Source: Balneolales bacterium (GTDB taxonomy: Bacteria; Bacteroidota; Rhodothermia; Balneolales; Natronogracilivirgulaceae). Taken from it: 64,000 nucleotides of DNA. The translations under genes were made by a program, and so were the position numbers. The stretch lies in assembly GCA_007134845.1 (NCBI GenBank), contig SLKA01000006.1, positions 1-64,000 of the forward strand, written 5' to 3'. Under the pieces are notes generated by a model that made no database searches, was not told the DNA's origin, and saw only the letters and a list, made by a program, of their open reading frames with translations. Shown piece by piece: positions 51,905-64,000 of this stretch. Every line of letters begins with the position of its first letter. Within the stretch, counting starts at the first letter, position 1.

Positions 51905-52885
51905 TTAATTCGTGTCAGTCGGCGCGGAGACCGGCATGGATATTTCAATGGCCGGGACGTTGCGGTCCCGCACCCAGCTTTGTCCGGCCGAGAGTACTCC
52001 GGTCAGCTCGTCGGGCCGGGATCTCAGATAGCGGGATACCTGCATTTCCAGGATCAGGCGGTCGCCATCGGAGACCACAGTCTGAGGAGCGGTATGCTCT
52101 ATGATTCCCTGCAGATGGGGATAGAAATAGATGTCATCCGCATCCGGGAACAGGGCTTCACCGGTTTCGGGCGTCACGATCACTTTAAAACGATCGGAAT
52201 CCATTTCGCCATGTGCCTGCCAGGCGGTCACGGATTCAGGAAGCAGGCGCCTTGACCGATCGATCCGCTCGGAGCCGGATTCCGAATACCCGGGAAAATC
52301 ACCTTTTCCGTCAAGGTGCAGGGACAGCTGTGTGGATTCCGGAATGCAGATATCTTTGCATACGAGCCAATTGATTTGTGCAGAAAGAGCATGCTCCGGG
52401 TTCTTTCTGGTACCCCCAGAACCGCCTTGCCCGATGTTGCCGTTACCCCCGGATGAATGGAACAGCGTGTTGATTTCATCCCTGGAAACCCTGACCGGAA
52501 CCAGCAAAACAACGCTGTCCGAGTATCCGTAGGTGGTAATGCCATCCTCATCAAAACGAAAGGGGCGTGGCCAGTGAATCTCTCCTGGTTTCAGGAAGGC
52601 GTGTTCATTCCATCGGATAGTGGTGGGAAGGCCGGAATCACCAGGATTGCGCCAATAGATATGCCAGCCATCCTCAATTTTCATTTCGACTCCCAGCCAG
52701 AACGCTCCGGTTTGATTGTCAACAGCGTTTATGCCGGCGACTTCCGGAATAAAGGTAACGGAAACACGGTTTGGACCTGCCAGAACAGCGGATGCAAGGA
52801 AAAAAAACATTCCAAGGATTAGAGTGGCTGGTTTCCAGACTGCCAGTGGAAATATCGCACACAAAATATTCCGGAGGATGATCAT
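51905..52885 (-). CDS. DsbD N-terminal (alpha) domain protein, stand-alone
   Basis: 326 residues from the ATG at 52885, with signal peptide LILGMFFFLASAVLA. The DsbD-N fold marks are FWLGVEMKIEDGWHIYWRNPGDSGLPT and the paired cysteines WLVCKDICIPESTQL. It ends after the beta-domain without the eight-helix membrane part or the C-terminal thioredoxin domain of full DsbD/ScsB, so it must use another electron source or act as a periplasmic thiol carrier. A Gly/Asn-rich insertion (SSGGNGNIGQGGSGG) splits the domain. The frame is open to 52927. The redoxin downstream is the likely partner. Confidence 0.82.
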   Translation of the reverse strand: MIILRNILCAIFPLAVWKPATLILGMFFFLASAVLAGPNRVSVTFIPEVAGINAVDNQTGAFWLGVEMKIEDGWHIYWRNPGDSGLPTTIRWNEHAFLKPGEIHWPRPFRFDEDGITTYGYSDSVVLLVPVRVSRDEINTLFHSSGGNGNIGQGGSGGTRKNPEHALSAQINWLVCKDICIPESTQLSLHLDGKGDFPGYSESGSERIDRSRRLLPESVTAWQAHGEMDSDRFKVIVTPETGEALFPDADDIYFYPHLQGIIEHTAPQTVVSDGDRLILEMQVSRYLRSRPDELTGVLSAGQSWVRDRNVPAIEISMPVSAPTDTN

Positions 52886-53043
52886 AGTGGCTGGGTGAGA
52901 GGGTGCGTTAGTGTAATAAAAATACAATACTCATAAAGGATGAAAGCGACAATTCATTCCATGAAAAAAATGCCAGTATTCTTTTTTGACATGGACAGTC
53001 CTGATTTGGTACCATCTTGTGGACGAAATTGTGAGTAAATTGG

Positions 53044-53083
53044 ATCCCGGGAAAAAGTTACATCCCGGGGAAAGGTTCATCCC
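53044..53083. repeat. Short imperfect tandem repeat
   Basis: Two copies of ATCCCGGG-plus-A/G-rich-plus-GTTC/AC (53044-53061 and 53062-53078), then ATCCC again at 53079. It lies in the 225-base gap upstream of 53153. No function is evident. Confidence 0.4.
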
Positions 53084-55278
53084 ATTGCGAATCTTTCGAA
53101 TCTATGGAATGGGTGGGATTTGAAATGAACAGGTCAAGTAGCAGCGACGCTCATGAATAAACGTAATATATGGTTTGGAATTGCAGGGGCGGTAACCGCG
53201 GGCTGTCTGATGCTGTTTCTTCCGCTTTTGCGCTCGTTTCATCTGGACTCGGCAATTGTGGCAGGGGTGGCCGGGGCTTTTACCGGAGCCTGGATGGCTG
53301 CCCGGCCCAATGGCAGAGATCGCGATGTGCTGGCGCTTTTGGCCATTGTTTATGTCGCTTCCGTCCCACTTGTGATACTGGATGCCGCTGTGGGATGTCT
53401 GAGCGCCGATGGAGCCGCTTTCTGGGCGGCTATCCCCGTTTTCAGTGTTTTGTTCGGTTTCTCGGCCGGACGCGCGATCCGGCTTTGCGGTGTAAAAGGG
53501 GCCCGATGGTATGCCGTTGTTTTCATTTTTCTGGTTGCCGCAGGCGGCGTACTGCTGCCGCTGCTGCAATTTCCGCAACTCTTTTTTTTCAATCATGTAT
53601 TCGGCTACTGGCCGGGAGCTATCTATGACCAGGCAGTTGTGTTTCCTGGCAGAATTGGGCTCTACCGGCTGATCACACTTACGTGGATTGCCCTTTTCTG
53701 GTTGATGCCCCACCTTTCCGGGTCCGACCGTATCATCAGAAGCATTTTTGCCCTTCTCCTTTTCTCACTTGCGCTCAACTATCTCCTGGCATCTGAAAAC
53801 GGATTGATTTCATCAGAATCGCGTATTCAAAGCGAACTCGGAGGGGCGCATCAGACAGAGCATTTCACCCTTTATTACTCAAAGCAGGATTACAGCACTC
53901 ATGAAATCGCGTTTCTTGCACGCCTTCATGAATTCCATTTCCGGGAACTGGCTGATACGCTCAAAGTGTCGTGGCCGGAGGGCAAGCGGATAAACAGCTA
54001 TCTCTACGGCGATGAATGGCAGATGCAGCGCCTTACTGGTGCGAAAGGTGTGAGTTTTGCTCCTGTCTGGCAGCGAACACCCCAGGTGCATATGAGAAAA
54101 GCAGCCATTGACGGCACGCTCCGGCACGAGCTGGTGCATGTCATCGCCAGAGAATTTGGCAACAGGTTCCTCAACGCCTCCTGGAGCATAGGAATGGTGG
54201 AGGGACTTGCGGTGGCGCTCGCCCCGGCATCGTCAGCCAGGCTCACCTCTGACCAGTTAGTGCTTTCGAACGACGCATTTTACTCAGGGGAGGAGCTGGA
54301 GCGGCTGTTTTCTTTAACCGGCTTCTATCGCGAGTCGGGCCCCGTCGCCTATGCCGTTTCCGGGTCGTTTACCGCCACCCTGCTTCGCGAGTACCCGGTT
54401 GAACGCTTCAAGGATGCTTATCGCAGCTCCTCGCTCCGGAAGGGGTATGGGAGGGATCTGCAAGAAGCCATCACAAAATGGCACAGGCGCGTAGCGGATG
54501 TCAGGGTAACGGAAGAGGAGAAAAAGCTGGCAGAAACCGTTTTTGCCATTCCTTCGCTGTTTGATGTCCACTGTCCGCGGAAACTGACCTTGGCGGATAA
54601 AAATCGGGATGCCTTTCGGCTTGCCCTAGAAAGAGGCGATACGGCTCGTGCGATCGGTTATCTTGAAAGGGTGCTACGGCACAATCCGGACTGGGATGCA
54701 GGCTGGATGCAATGGATGCGGCTGCAGACAGAGTCGGGCTATCCGGAGAGCGTGATAGAACGGATCGAAGGCAATCAATCCGTCCCGGATCACCCGCTTC
54801 TTTCCGTGCGCTTTGCAGATGCCTGTATTGCTGCCGGACACACTGGCAAAGCACTGGAAATTCGGCGGGAAGCATTGGATGATGGAGGCATATCACCCGA
54901 AGATGGGGAATTGACGATTTCGGATGCCGTCCCTTCCGTGCAGGCCGTCGCCTGGGAGCTTCGCTCGGACCCGGACCGGTGGGAAAAGCTGGTGCGGATT
55001 CTATATATGCCAGATTTGTCCCTCACAGATCCGCCCGGATTCCTGGTGGATACGGCCGATGCCACACTTGTCCGCGTCTTTTTCGCCGAATGGTTCCGGA
55101 GAAACCCGGTGCCCTCATCAGACAAAATTCCAAAAGAACTGATTCCCCTGGTGCTTAAGGAACCCATCGATCCCGCTTTTTTTGAGGTCTACCGGAATCT
55201 GATCTATCTGGTATCGACGCAAATAGAGGCAGGTTATTGGATGGATAAACTTTCCGATACAGCCTGGCGGCCGTCACG

Positions 55279-58992
<3,714 letters not shown>

Positions 58993-59046
58993 TAAAACCA
59001 GTTTTTATAAAATTAAGTAAATGCGGGAATATTGATATTTAGTGGA

Positions 59047-59054
59047 CAAATATA
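59047..59054 (-). promoter_or_regulatory. Bacteroidota-type -7 box of metH (TATATTTG)
   Basis: On the minus strand TTTTTTGTATATTTG precedes metH by 55 bases and matches TAnnTTTG. Its sequence and spacing are close to the metK box (42047-42054), suggesting the same promoter class. Confidence 0.5.
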
Positions 59055-59203
59055 CAAAAAAGGACGCTAGGGTATGAATTCCGGCTTCCGGCCTCCGCTT
59101 TCCGCCATTTTCTCATTATTATATAAGTTTTGGGCATGCGACTCAGAGAAAAGGATCCTATTATAATGATAACCAATTGATATTACAATAATTAACGCGT
59201 ATT

Positions 59204-59601
59204 CATGAAATGCATTATATATTCTACTCTGTTTGCTGCTGCCCTGCTTTTTTTTATCTGAAACCGGATCCGCCGCGTCTTCGCCTGTTGTCATAAATGA
59301 GTTTCAGGCCTCTAATAATGGCCCTGAGTCGCTCCGCTTGCATCCGGCCAGACCCAATCCGTTCAATAACAGGGCCACGGTGACGGTAGCCGTACCGGAA
59401 TCAGGCCATCTCCGCGTATCGACCTATTCTGTCGACGGAAGAAAGGTGGCGACGCTGCTGGATGATATGGTGCAGGGCGGATATCACGAAATTTCGATTG
59501 ACTCATCCATCTGGGCGAGCGGAATTTACATGATTACAGCGTCATCGGGCTCCTGCCGGGCAGTCCATTCCGGTTACTCTTGTGAAATAATTCTGAAATA
59601 A
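59204..59601 (+). pseudogene. Eroded lamin-tail-domain / T9SS cargo gene with poly-T frameshift
   Basis: An ATG at 59204 encodes a signal peptide (MKCIIYSTLFAAALLFF) and then stops at 59258-59260. If the T8 run (59248-59255) were T7, the frame would continue as LSETGSAASSPVVINEFQASN, the typical start of a lamin-tail domain. Directly after this comes a T9SS sorting domain: LRLHPARPNPFNNRATVTV, HLRVSTYSVDGRKVATLL and SGIYMIT, to the TAA at 59601. The lamin-tail body and any further domains are missing. So this is a large in-frame deletion plus a homopolymer frameshift, unless the T-run is a sequencing error or phase switch. It lies between metH and the S9 peptidase and is the only plus-strand gene there. 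Confidence 0.72.
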
Positions 59602-59652
59602 ACTTTCAGGCAAAATGGCCAGGCAGGTTCGGCAGGATGGCCTTAAAAATCA

Positions 59653-59678
59653 AAGCCCGTCCGGTCAGGGACGGGCTT
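59653..59678 (-). terminator. Rho-independent terminator after the S9 peptidase
   Basis: Perfect 10-bp stem AAGCCCGTCC (59653-59662) / GGACGGGCTT (59669-59678) with a 6-base loop. On the minus strand it is followed by TTTGATTTTT, so it terminates the S9 peptidase gene, ~100 bases after its stop. It could also stop the plus-strand remnant. Confidence 0.75.
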
Positions 59679-59740
59679 ATGAGGGGAGGGTATGGTATAT
59701 TTTTAGAACTGATAAGGTCCTGTTTTATTGTATAAGTTCG

Positions 59741-59780
59741 TACAACTTCTCACAACAGATGATACAATACGGAAGTTGTA
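59741..59780. other. Inverted repeat beside the S9 peptidase stop
   Basis: TACAACTTC (59741-59749) and GAAGTTGTA (59772-59780) are perfect inverted repeats, 22 bases apart, ending next to the S9 peptidase stop. Together with the terminator it may fold the 3' UTR. Confidence 0.4.
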
Positions 59781-59781
59781 A

Positions 59782-61896
59782 CTACTGTTCTGTCGGACCT
59801 GCACCCACATAACGCAAAAGCCAGTCATGAAATTCCCCAAACCAGTGAATTGAGTTTTGGGGTGATAAAATCCAGTGATTTTCATCAGGATAATAGACCA
59901 GGCGTGCATCCAGGCCTTTTCCTTTGTACACTCCGTATACTTCCAGTGCGTTGGAGAGCAATACGCGGTAATCCTGTTCGCCGTGGATCACCAGCATCGG
60001 CGTCTGGAAGCTTTCGGCATGAAGCGCAGGATTCCACTCCTGCATGCTTTCAAGTCCGTCCCATGGAGCGCCATTGTAGGCCGCCTCCCGATGGAAAGTG
60101 ACATCAGAACCGAATTGTGTCATGATGTTGTAGACGCCGGCATGGTTGATCAGGGCCTGGTATCGATCGGTGTGACCCGCAATCCAGCTAACCATGTAAC
60201 CGCCGTAACTGCCTCCGGCCGCTGCCGTTCGGTCCGGATTGATGTAGGGTTTATCCACCATGAAATCCGTAGCCTTCATGATATCCCGATAGGGCAGCTC
60301 TGAGTGTGCACCGTGGATGGATTCGGCGAAATCCTGTCCGAAACTTGTGGAACCATGGAAATTGGGCATCGCCACAACATATCCCGGCGCGGCAAAAACC
60401 TGTGCATTCCAGCGGAAATGAAAGTCGTCACCGAAAATTCCGTGCGGCCCACCGTGTATCTGAACAAGAAGCGGCCATTCCTTGTCCTCATCAAAATCAG
60501 GCGGATAGACCACAAACATCTGTATATCCACATCATTGGCGCCTTTGTAGGTCAGGTTTTTGGCCCGTCCCAGTTGCACGCCGGACATGATTTTGTCGTT
60601 GAAGGTGGTCAGCTGTGAGAGCTGGCGGCCGTTGGTGCGGATACGGTACAGTTCCGGGGCATGTGTCAGTGAGCGGTGGATAAAGATGAGTTCGTCATCC
60701 GCAAGAATGACACCTGAATTGGTGCCTCCACGATGGATCTCCCGCACGCGTTCGCGTCGGATTTCATAGGCAAAGAGCGAGGTTTTAGCCCGGTCCTGGG
60801 CAGTAAAATAGAGCTCCCGGCTGTTTGCTGACCAGAGGGCGCTGCCGGGTGAGAGGTCAATGTCCCCGTGCATCACCGTCTCGATGATGTTGCGTTCCCC
60901 GCTCTCGCGGTTATAAAAGACGAATCGTGCGTGATCAGCATAGAAATCCGTTCTGCGCTGCTTGCGGTAGAGCAGGGTGCGGCCATCCGGACTGTAAGCC
61001 GGACTCAGGTCATTTGCGGGATTATGATCCGTGATATTGACCAGATCGCCGCTTCCATCCGTCGGAACCAGAAAAATATCATAATTCAGGAACTCATATG
61101 GTGGAGGATTGCTGTTGGCTGAAACGGCTATCTCACGTCCGTCGGGAGAAATATCGAACTCCGCAGATCCCATCATGGCGAAGTATCGACGAGATCCTGG
61201 CATCAGATCGATGATTTCCTCCGTTTCAATATTCATTTTGAAAATCCGGGGATAGCGGCCGTCCGTCAGCCACCGATCCCAGTGTCGGTAAATCCGGTTT
61301 TCGGTCACTTTGGCACTGACTTTGCTTTTTTCCTGTTCCTTGATCATCCCGGCCAGAGCGTCGAAATCACCGCCAAAGCCCGGCAGGACGTGAGCCACAA
61401 ATGCTATGTGCTTGCCGTCCGGGAACCATTTCGGGGCGGATATGGACACGGGCATATCCGTTATGCGCCTCGCCTCGCCTCCATCAACCGGAATCAGGTA
61501 GAGCTGAGCCGGGGAGCCGTCCCTTCCGGAGACAAACGCGATTTGTTTGCCATCGGGACTCCAGGCCGGCTGGCGGTCGGAGTTCTGCGAGGTGAACCTG
61601 TGTTTTTTATTTCCGTCCAGTGAATAAAGGTATAGATTTGTGGAGGAGCTGTTTTCTTCGATATCGTATTCAGTGACCGGAAAAACCACATGATTTCCAT
61701 CCGGGGAAGCATCTCCGGAAGTGACACGCTTCATGTTCCAAAGGTCTTCTGCCGTGATCGGTCGTTTGTCATTTGTGCTGAAAGCGGATGCGAGCACAGG
61801 TGCAGAGGCCATCGTTATCATCAATAACAACACAAAAAGGTTGGTGCATACCAGCCGATGCCCGGTTCCCATTGCTTTTTCAGGTGCAGTTTTCAT
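59782..61896 (-). CDS. S9-family peptidase (prolyl oligopeptidase / dipeptidyl-peptidase type)
   Basis: 704 residues from the ATG at 61896, which begins MKTAPEKAMGTGHRLVCTN and a signal peptide ending VLASA. The N-terminal half is a WD40-like beta-propeller (RVTSGDASPDGNHVVFPV, RQPAWSPDGKQIAFVSGRDG, DISPDGREIAVSAN). The C-terminal catalytic domain has the nucleophile in AAGGSYGGYMVSW, an acidic residue after VIHGEQDYRV and the His in YPDENHWILSP. It cleaves peptides, probably after Pro or Ala, in the periplasm. The frame is open to 62100; the extra ~68 residues are low-complexity (AANRAAAGTDAG) and not part of the family. Confidence 0.9.
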   Translation of the reverse strand: MKTAPEKAMGTGHRLVCTNLFVLLLMITMASAPVLASAFSTNDKRPITAEDLWNMKRVTSGDASPDGNHVVFPVTEYDIEENSSSTNLYLYSLDGNKKHRFTSQNSDRQPAWSPDGKQIAFVSGRDGSPAQLYLIPVDGGEARRITDMPVSISAPKWFPDGKHIAFVAHVLPGFGGDFDALAGMIKEQEKSKVSAKVTENRIYRHWDRWLTDGRYPRIFKMNIETEEIIDLMPGSRRYFAMMGSAEFDISPDGREIAVSANSNPPPYEFLNYDIFLVPTDGSGDLVNITDHNPANDLSPAYSPDGRTLLYRKQRRTDFYADHARFVFYNRESGERNIIETVMHGDIDLSPGSALWSANSRELYFTAQDRAKTSLFAYEIRRERVREIHRGGTNSGVILADDELIFIHRSLTHAPELYRIRTNGRQLSQLTTFNDKIMSGVQLGRAKNLTYKGANDVDIQMFVVYPPDFDEDKEWPLLVQIHGGPHGIFGDDFHFRWNAQVFAAPGYVVAMPNFHGSTSFGQDFAESIHGAHSELPYRDIMKATDFMVDKPYINPDRTAAAGGSYGGYMVSWIAGHTDRYQALINHAGVYNIMTQFGSDVTFHREAAYNGAPWDGLESMQEWNPALHAESFQTPMLVIHGEQDYRVLLSNALEVYGVYKGKGLDARLVYYPDENHWILSPQNSIHWFGEFHDWLLRYVGAGPTEQ

Positions 61897-61936
61897 TGCT
61901 GGTTTAGTTTCTGTTACCATTTCTATTCCCGCATCA

Positions 61937-62031
61937 GTTCCGGCCGCGGCTCTGTTTGCCGCAAGGGTTTCAGCTCCCATTGCCGTTCCGATTTCTGCTA
62001 CCTTTGCTGTTCCGGTCACGGCTCTGTTTGC
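61937..62031. repeat. Degenerate repeats upstream of / in the S9 peptidase 5' frame
   Basis: GTTCCGGCCGCGGCTCTGTT-type copies at 61937-61959 and 62009-62031 match at 21 of 23 bases, 72 bases (24 codons) apart, within an Ala/Gly/Thr-rich open frame. The intervening sequence is similarly biased. It resembles the other in-frame repeats of the window. Confidence 0.6.
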
Positions 62032-62124
62032 TGAATGGTGAAGGACAGCAAGACGCAACGGAATCAGGTTCACTGGTCTTTGATATGATGATAATGTCAT
62101 AATAGTCTGTTGATTTGTATGATA

Positions 62125-63258
62125 TCAACCGAAACGGTCTGCGAGCCGGTTGATCATATAGCTGCTTTCGGTGAGTGCCTGTTCTGCAAAATCTCCAAAA
62201 AACGTACTGATTTTTCGGAATTCGCGGATAAACCCGTCACGATCATTATTCATGACGAGCACCGCCAGTTTCTGGTGGTGTTCCAGAAATTCGATCAGAA
62301 GGGTGCGCCGCTCGAAGGTGGAGAATACGATATCGGCGTATAATTCAGCATCCTGGGCAAAAATACGGCCTGTCATCATCAGTTCGGCGCGGTAAATCGG
62401 GCTTGAAAAATCGGCCATATCCTCGGGTTTCAAATCGAATTCACGCATAAAAGATCCGTGCAGAAGTGCCACAAAGTGACGCAGTCCCTGAATCAGGTGC
62501 ATTGCCCGATCGTGTTGCTCGGGATCCACGACTTTGATGCGGAGTCCCCACAGCTGGAACTGTTCCAACAACCAGGCATAGGTTTCTTCGTTGCGTCCGT
62601 GGCACACCATCATCAGCTGGCGTGACACGTTGGTAACATCCGGTCCATGCATCGGGTGAAGAGCAACAACGGGCCCTTTGTGTGCATTCATCATGGCATC
62701 CAGGAAATGTGACTTGTTGCTGGTGAAATCCGCCAGGATGGTCCCGGGGTCCAGGCAGGGTCCGATTCGTTCAATGACTTCCTGGGTTATCTTGATGGGT
62801 ACCGTGATGATAACAACATCTTTGCCGCGGGCCAGCTTTTCCACATTATCCCAGTCATCGCGGTCAAGAATGGAGATCCGGTGTCCGGAAAGTTCAGCAA
62901 TGCGCGCATAGAGGGAACCCATTCCACCACGCCCGCCGACCAGAAGGATACTTTTGCTCCCGGCAGTCGTCTGGGGAAAGGTTTTTCCCGACTGGTAGGC
63001 CCGGGACGAACTCATGATCATTCGTAGAAAATCCTCAGCCCAATCCGAATCTATACCGTTATTTTCAGCCTTGGTGCGAAAATCGATTATTTTCTCATCC
63101 TCCCGGTCTGGAACAAATATGGGCAGTTTATTTTGTATTTTGGTGGAAATAACCTGTTTTACAGTTTCGTTTCTTTCGCGAAGAAGGCGCAGGATCTCAT
63201 CATCGATTTCATCAATGCGGTTCCGAAATGAGTTCAGGGCTTCCTGGTTTTGGTTCAT
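62125..63258 (-). CDS. tyrA: Bifunctional chorismate mutase / prephenate dehydrogenase (T-protein)
   Basis: 377 residues. The N-terminal ~90 residues are an AroQ-type chorismate mutase (LNSFRNRIDEIDDEILRLLRERNE with the catalytic Arg residues, then the Lys of TKIQNKLPIFVPDREDE). The rest is the TyrA dehydrogenase: SILLVGGRGGMGSLYARI as the NAD site and ILADFTSNKSHFLDAM, VVALHPMHGPDV with the catalytic His. Together they make 4-hydroxyphenylpyruvate from chorismate for tyrosine. The domain order matches E. coli TyrA rather than the separate enzymes of most Bacteroidota. It is divergent from uvrB and adjacent to the S9 peptidase. Confidence 0.92.
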   Translation of the reverse strand: MNQNQEALNSFRNRIDEIDDEILRLLRERNETVKQVISTKIQNKLPIFVPDREDEKIIDFRTKAENNGIDSDWAEDFLRMIMSSSRAYQSGKTFPQTTAGSKSILLVGGRGGMGSLYARIAELSGHRISILDRDDWDNVEKLARGKDVVIITVPIKITQEVIERIGPCLDPGTILADFTSNKSHFLDAMMNAHKGPVVALHPMHGPDVTNVSRQLMMVCHGRNEETYAWLLEQFQLWGLRIKVVDPEQHDRAMHLIQGLRHFVALLHGSFMREFDLKPEDMADFSSPIYRAELMMTGRIFAQDAELYADIVFSTFERRTLLIEFLEHHQKLAVLVMNNDRDGFIREFRKISTFFGDFAEQALTESSYMINRLADRFG

Positions 63259-63450
63259 GGCTGGTATTGATTCTGCTCGTAATGTTTTTGTTTTTTGTTA
63301 CCGGTGAACGGCATTATTTTCCCGCAGCTGTAATGATTCAGGTAAATCCTGATCTATTATTCATGGAAACTGCAGTAATGTAATACAATGGCTGCAACTG
63401 CCAGATCACGGATGTAAAATGTAATGATTTATTGAATAGAAAAAGAACGG

Positions 63451-64000
63451 ATGTCCGATTTCAAACTTGTTTCCCCATACAAACCGGCCGGTGATCAGCC
63501 AAAGGCCATTGACGAACTGGTGGATGGGATCTGGAAAGGCGACAGGTTTCAGACGCTGCTGGGGATTACCGGGTCGGGTAAAACACGCACCATGGCCTCG
63601 GTAATAGAGAAAACCGGCAAGCCTGCGCTTGTAATGAGCCATAACAAAACGCTGGCAGCGCAGCTCTATCGCGAGCTCAGCGATTTCTTTCCGGAAAACT
63701 GTGTGGAGTTTTTTATTTCTTACTATGACTACTACCAGCCGGAAGCGTATATCACAGCGCAGGACAAATATATCGAAAAGGATCTATCCATCAATGATGA
63801 AATTCAAAGGCTTCGTCTCCGCGCTACCAGTTCGCTGCTCTCCGGGCGGCATGACGTCATCATTGTATCGTCGGTCAGCTGTATTTATGGTATCGGTTCC
63901 CCAAGTGAGTACGAACAGCTCATCATACGGCTTAAAACCGGAGAAGAGATGCCAAGGAACAAGCTTCTTTACGACCTGGTGGATCTGCATTACAGCCGGA
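63451..64000 (+). CDS. uvrB: Excinuclease ABC subunit B (partial, cut by window end)
   Basis: Nucleotide excision repair helicase that loads UvrC at damage. It starts [20 protein letters not shown] with Walker [14 protein letters not shown], then [35 protein letters not shown] with the beta-hairpin residues, and [15 protein letters not shown]. The frame is open to the last base of the window, giving 183 codons of about 670. No stop or frame break is seen. Confidence 0.95.
   Translation, partial: MSDFKLVSPYKPAGDQPKAIDELVDGIWKGDRFQTLLGITGSGKTRTMASVIEKTGKPALVMSHNKTLAAQLYRELSDFFPENCVEFFISYYDYYQPEAYITAQDKYIEKDLSINDEIQRLRLRATSSLLSGRHDVIIVSSVSCIYGIGSPSEYEQLIIRLKTGEEMPRNKLLYDLVDLHYSR

Noticed and set aside
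58993..59203. Cobalamin riboswitch before metH
   Set aside because: No B12-box-like conserved core could be found in the 211 bases upstream.

Overview
The window reads as chromosomal DNA of a Bacteroidota-like bacterium, most plausibly from the Balneolota/Rhodothermota side. The pointers are C-terminal type IX secretion (T9SS) sorting domains of the PNPFNP type, a gldC gene, TATATTTG (TAnnTTTG-class) promoter boxes before metK and metH, a short-LID adenylate kinase, and PHA regulator/phasin genes in a moderately GC-rich genome with AT-rich intergenic gaps. This placement is inference. No rRNA, tRNA, CRISPR array, prophage or intact insertion sequence was found.

Layout. 0-5 kb: two tandem paralogous exported zinc metallopeptidase-like proteins (HELKH) with T9SS tails. 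5-11 kb: tRNA hydroxylase TrhO, an RluA-type pseudouridine synthase with an in-frame minisatellite, a lipoprotein, an alpha/beta hydrolase and recN. 11-17.7 kb: lon, an RluD-like synthase, gldC, a single-domain response regulator, then a MEMO-like gene translationally coupled to nth. 17.7-23 kb: three Tat-exported Gfo/Idh/MocA (GH109-like) oxidoreductases, an eroded IS982 transposase and a small winged-helix regulator. 23-32.5 kb: glutamate dehydrogenase, a 2H phosphoesterase, DUF502, an ABC1 kinase/acyltransferase pair, phasin and PhaR-type regulator, adk, a phosphopentomutase-like enzyme and dtd. 32.45-32.95 kb: an AT-rich gap with DnaA-box-like sites and 12-bp iterons. 33-45 kb: purM, then a long minus-strand block (a large beta-propeller/peptidase-like envelope protein, hemolysin III family, CstA, RtcB, MetK, RuvB, a TPR membrane protein and an ECF sigma factor). 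45-53 kb: scpA, an M28 peptidase lipoprotein, ftsY, a PgsA-like enzyme, a NUDIX hydrolase, a second ECF sigma factor, a MarR regulator and a stand-alone DsbD-alpha/redoxin pair. 53-64 kb: a membrane gluzincin with TPR-like tail, metH, a broken T9SS cargo gene, an S9 peptidase, a chorismate mutase/prephenate dehydrogenase and the start of uvrB.

Most genes are core metabolism and information processing in small operons, several with 1-4 base stop/start overlaps. The unexplained signals are mostly non-coding or inside genes: (i) a 77-bp intergenic element present twice at about 90% identity, before adk and before scpA; (ii) an origin-like region between dtd and purM; (iii) in-frame, roughly 6-codon minisatellite or low-complexity insertions in otherwise conserved genes; (iv) a lamin-tail/T9SS cargo gene reduced to its two ends and split by a poly-T frameshift; (v) endonuclease III with a non-canonical cysteine motif. 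I found no convincing multi-gene undescribed defence or mobile system.
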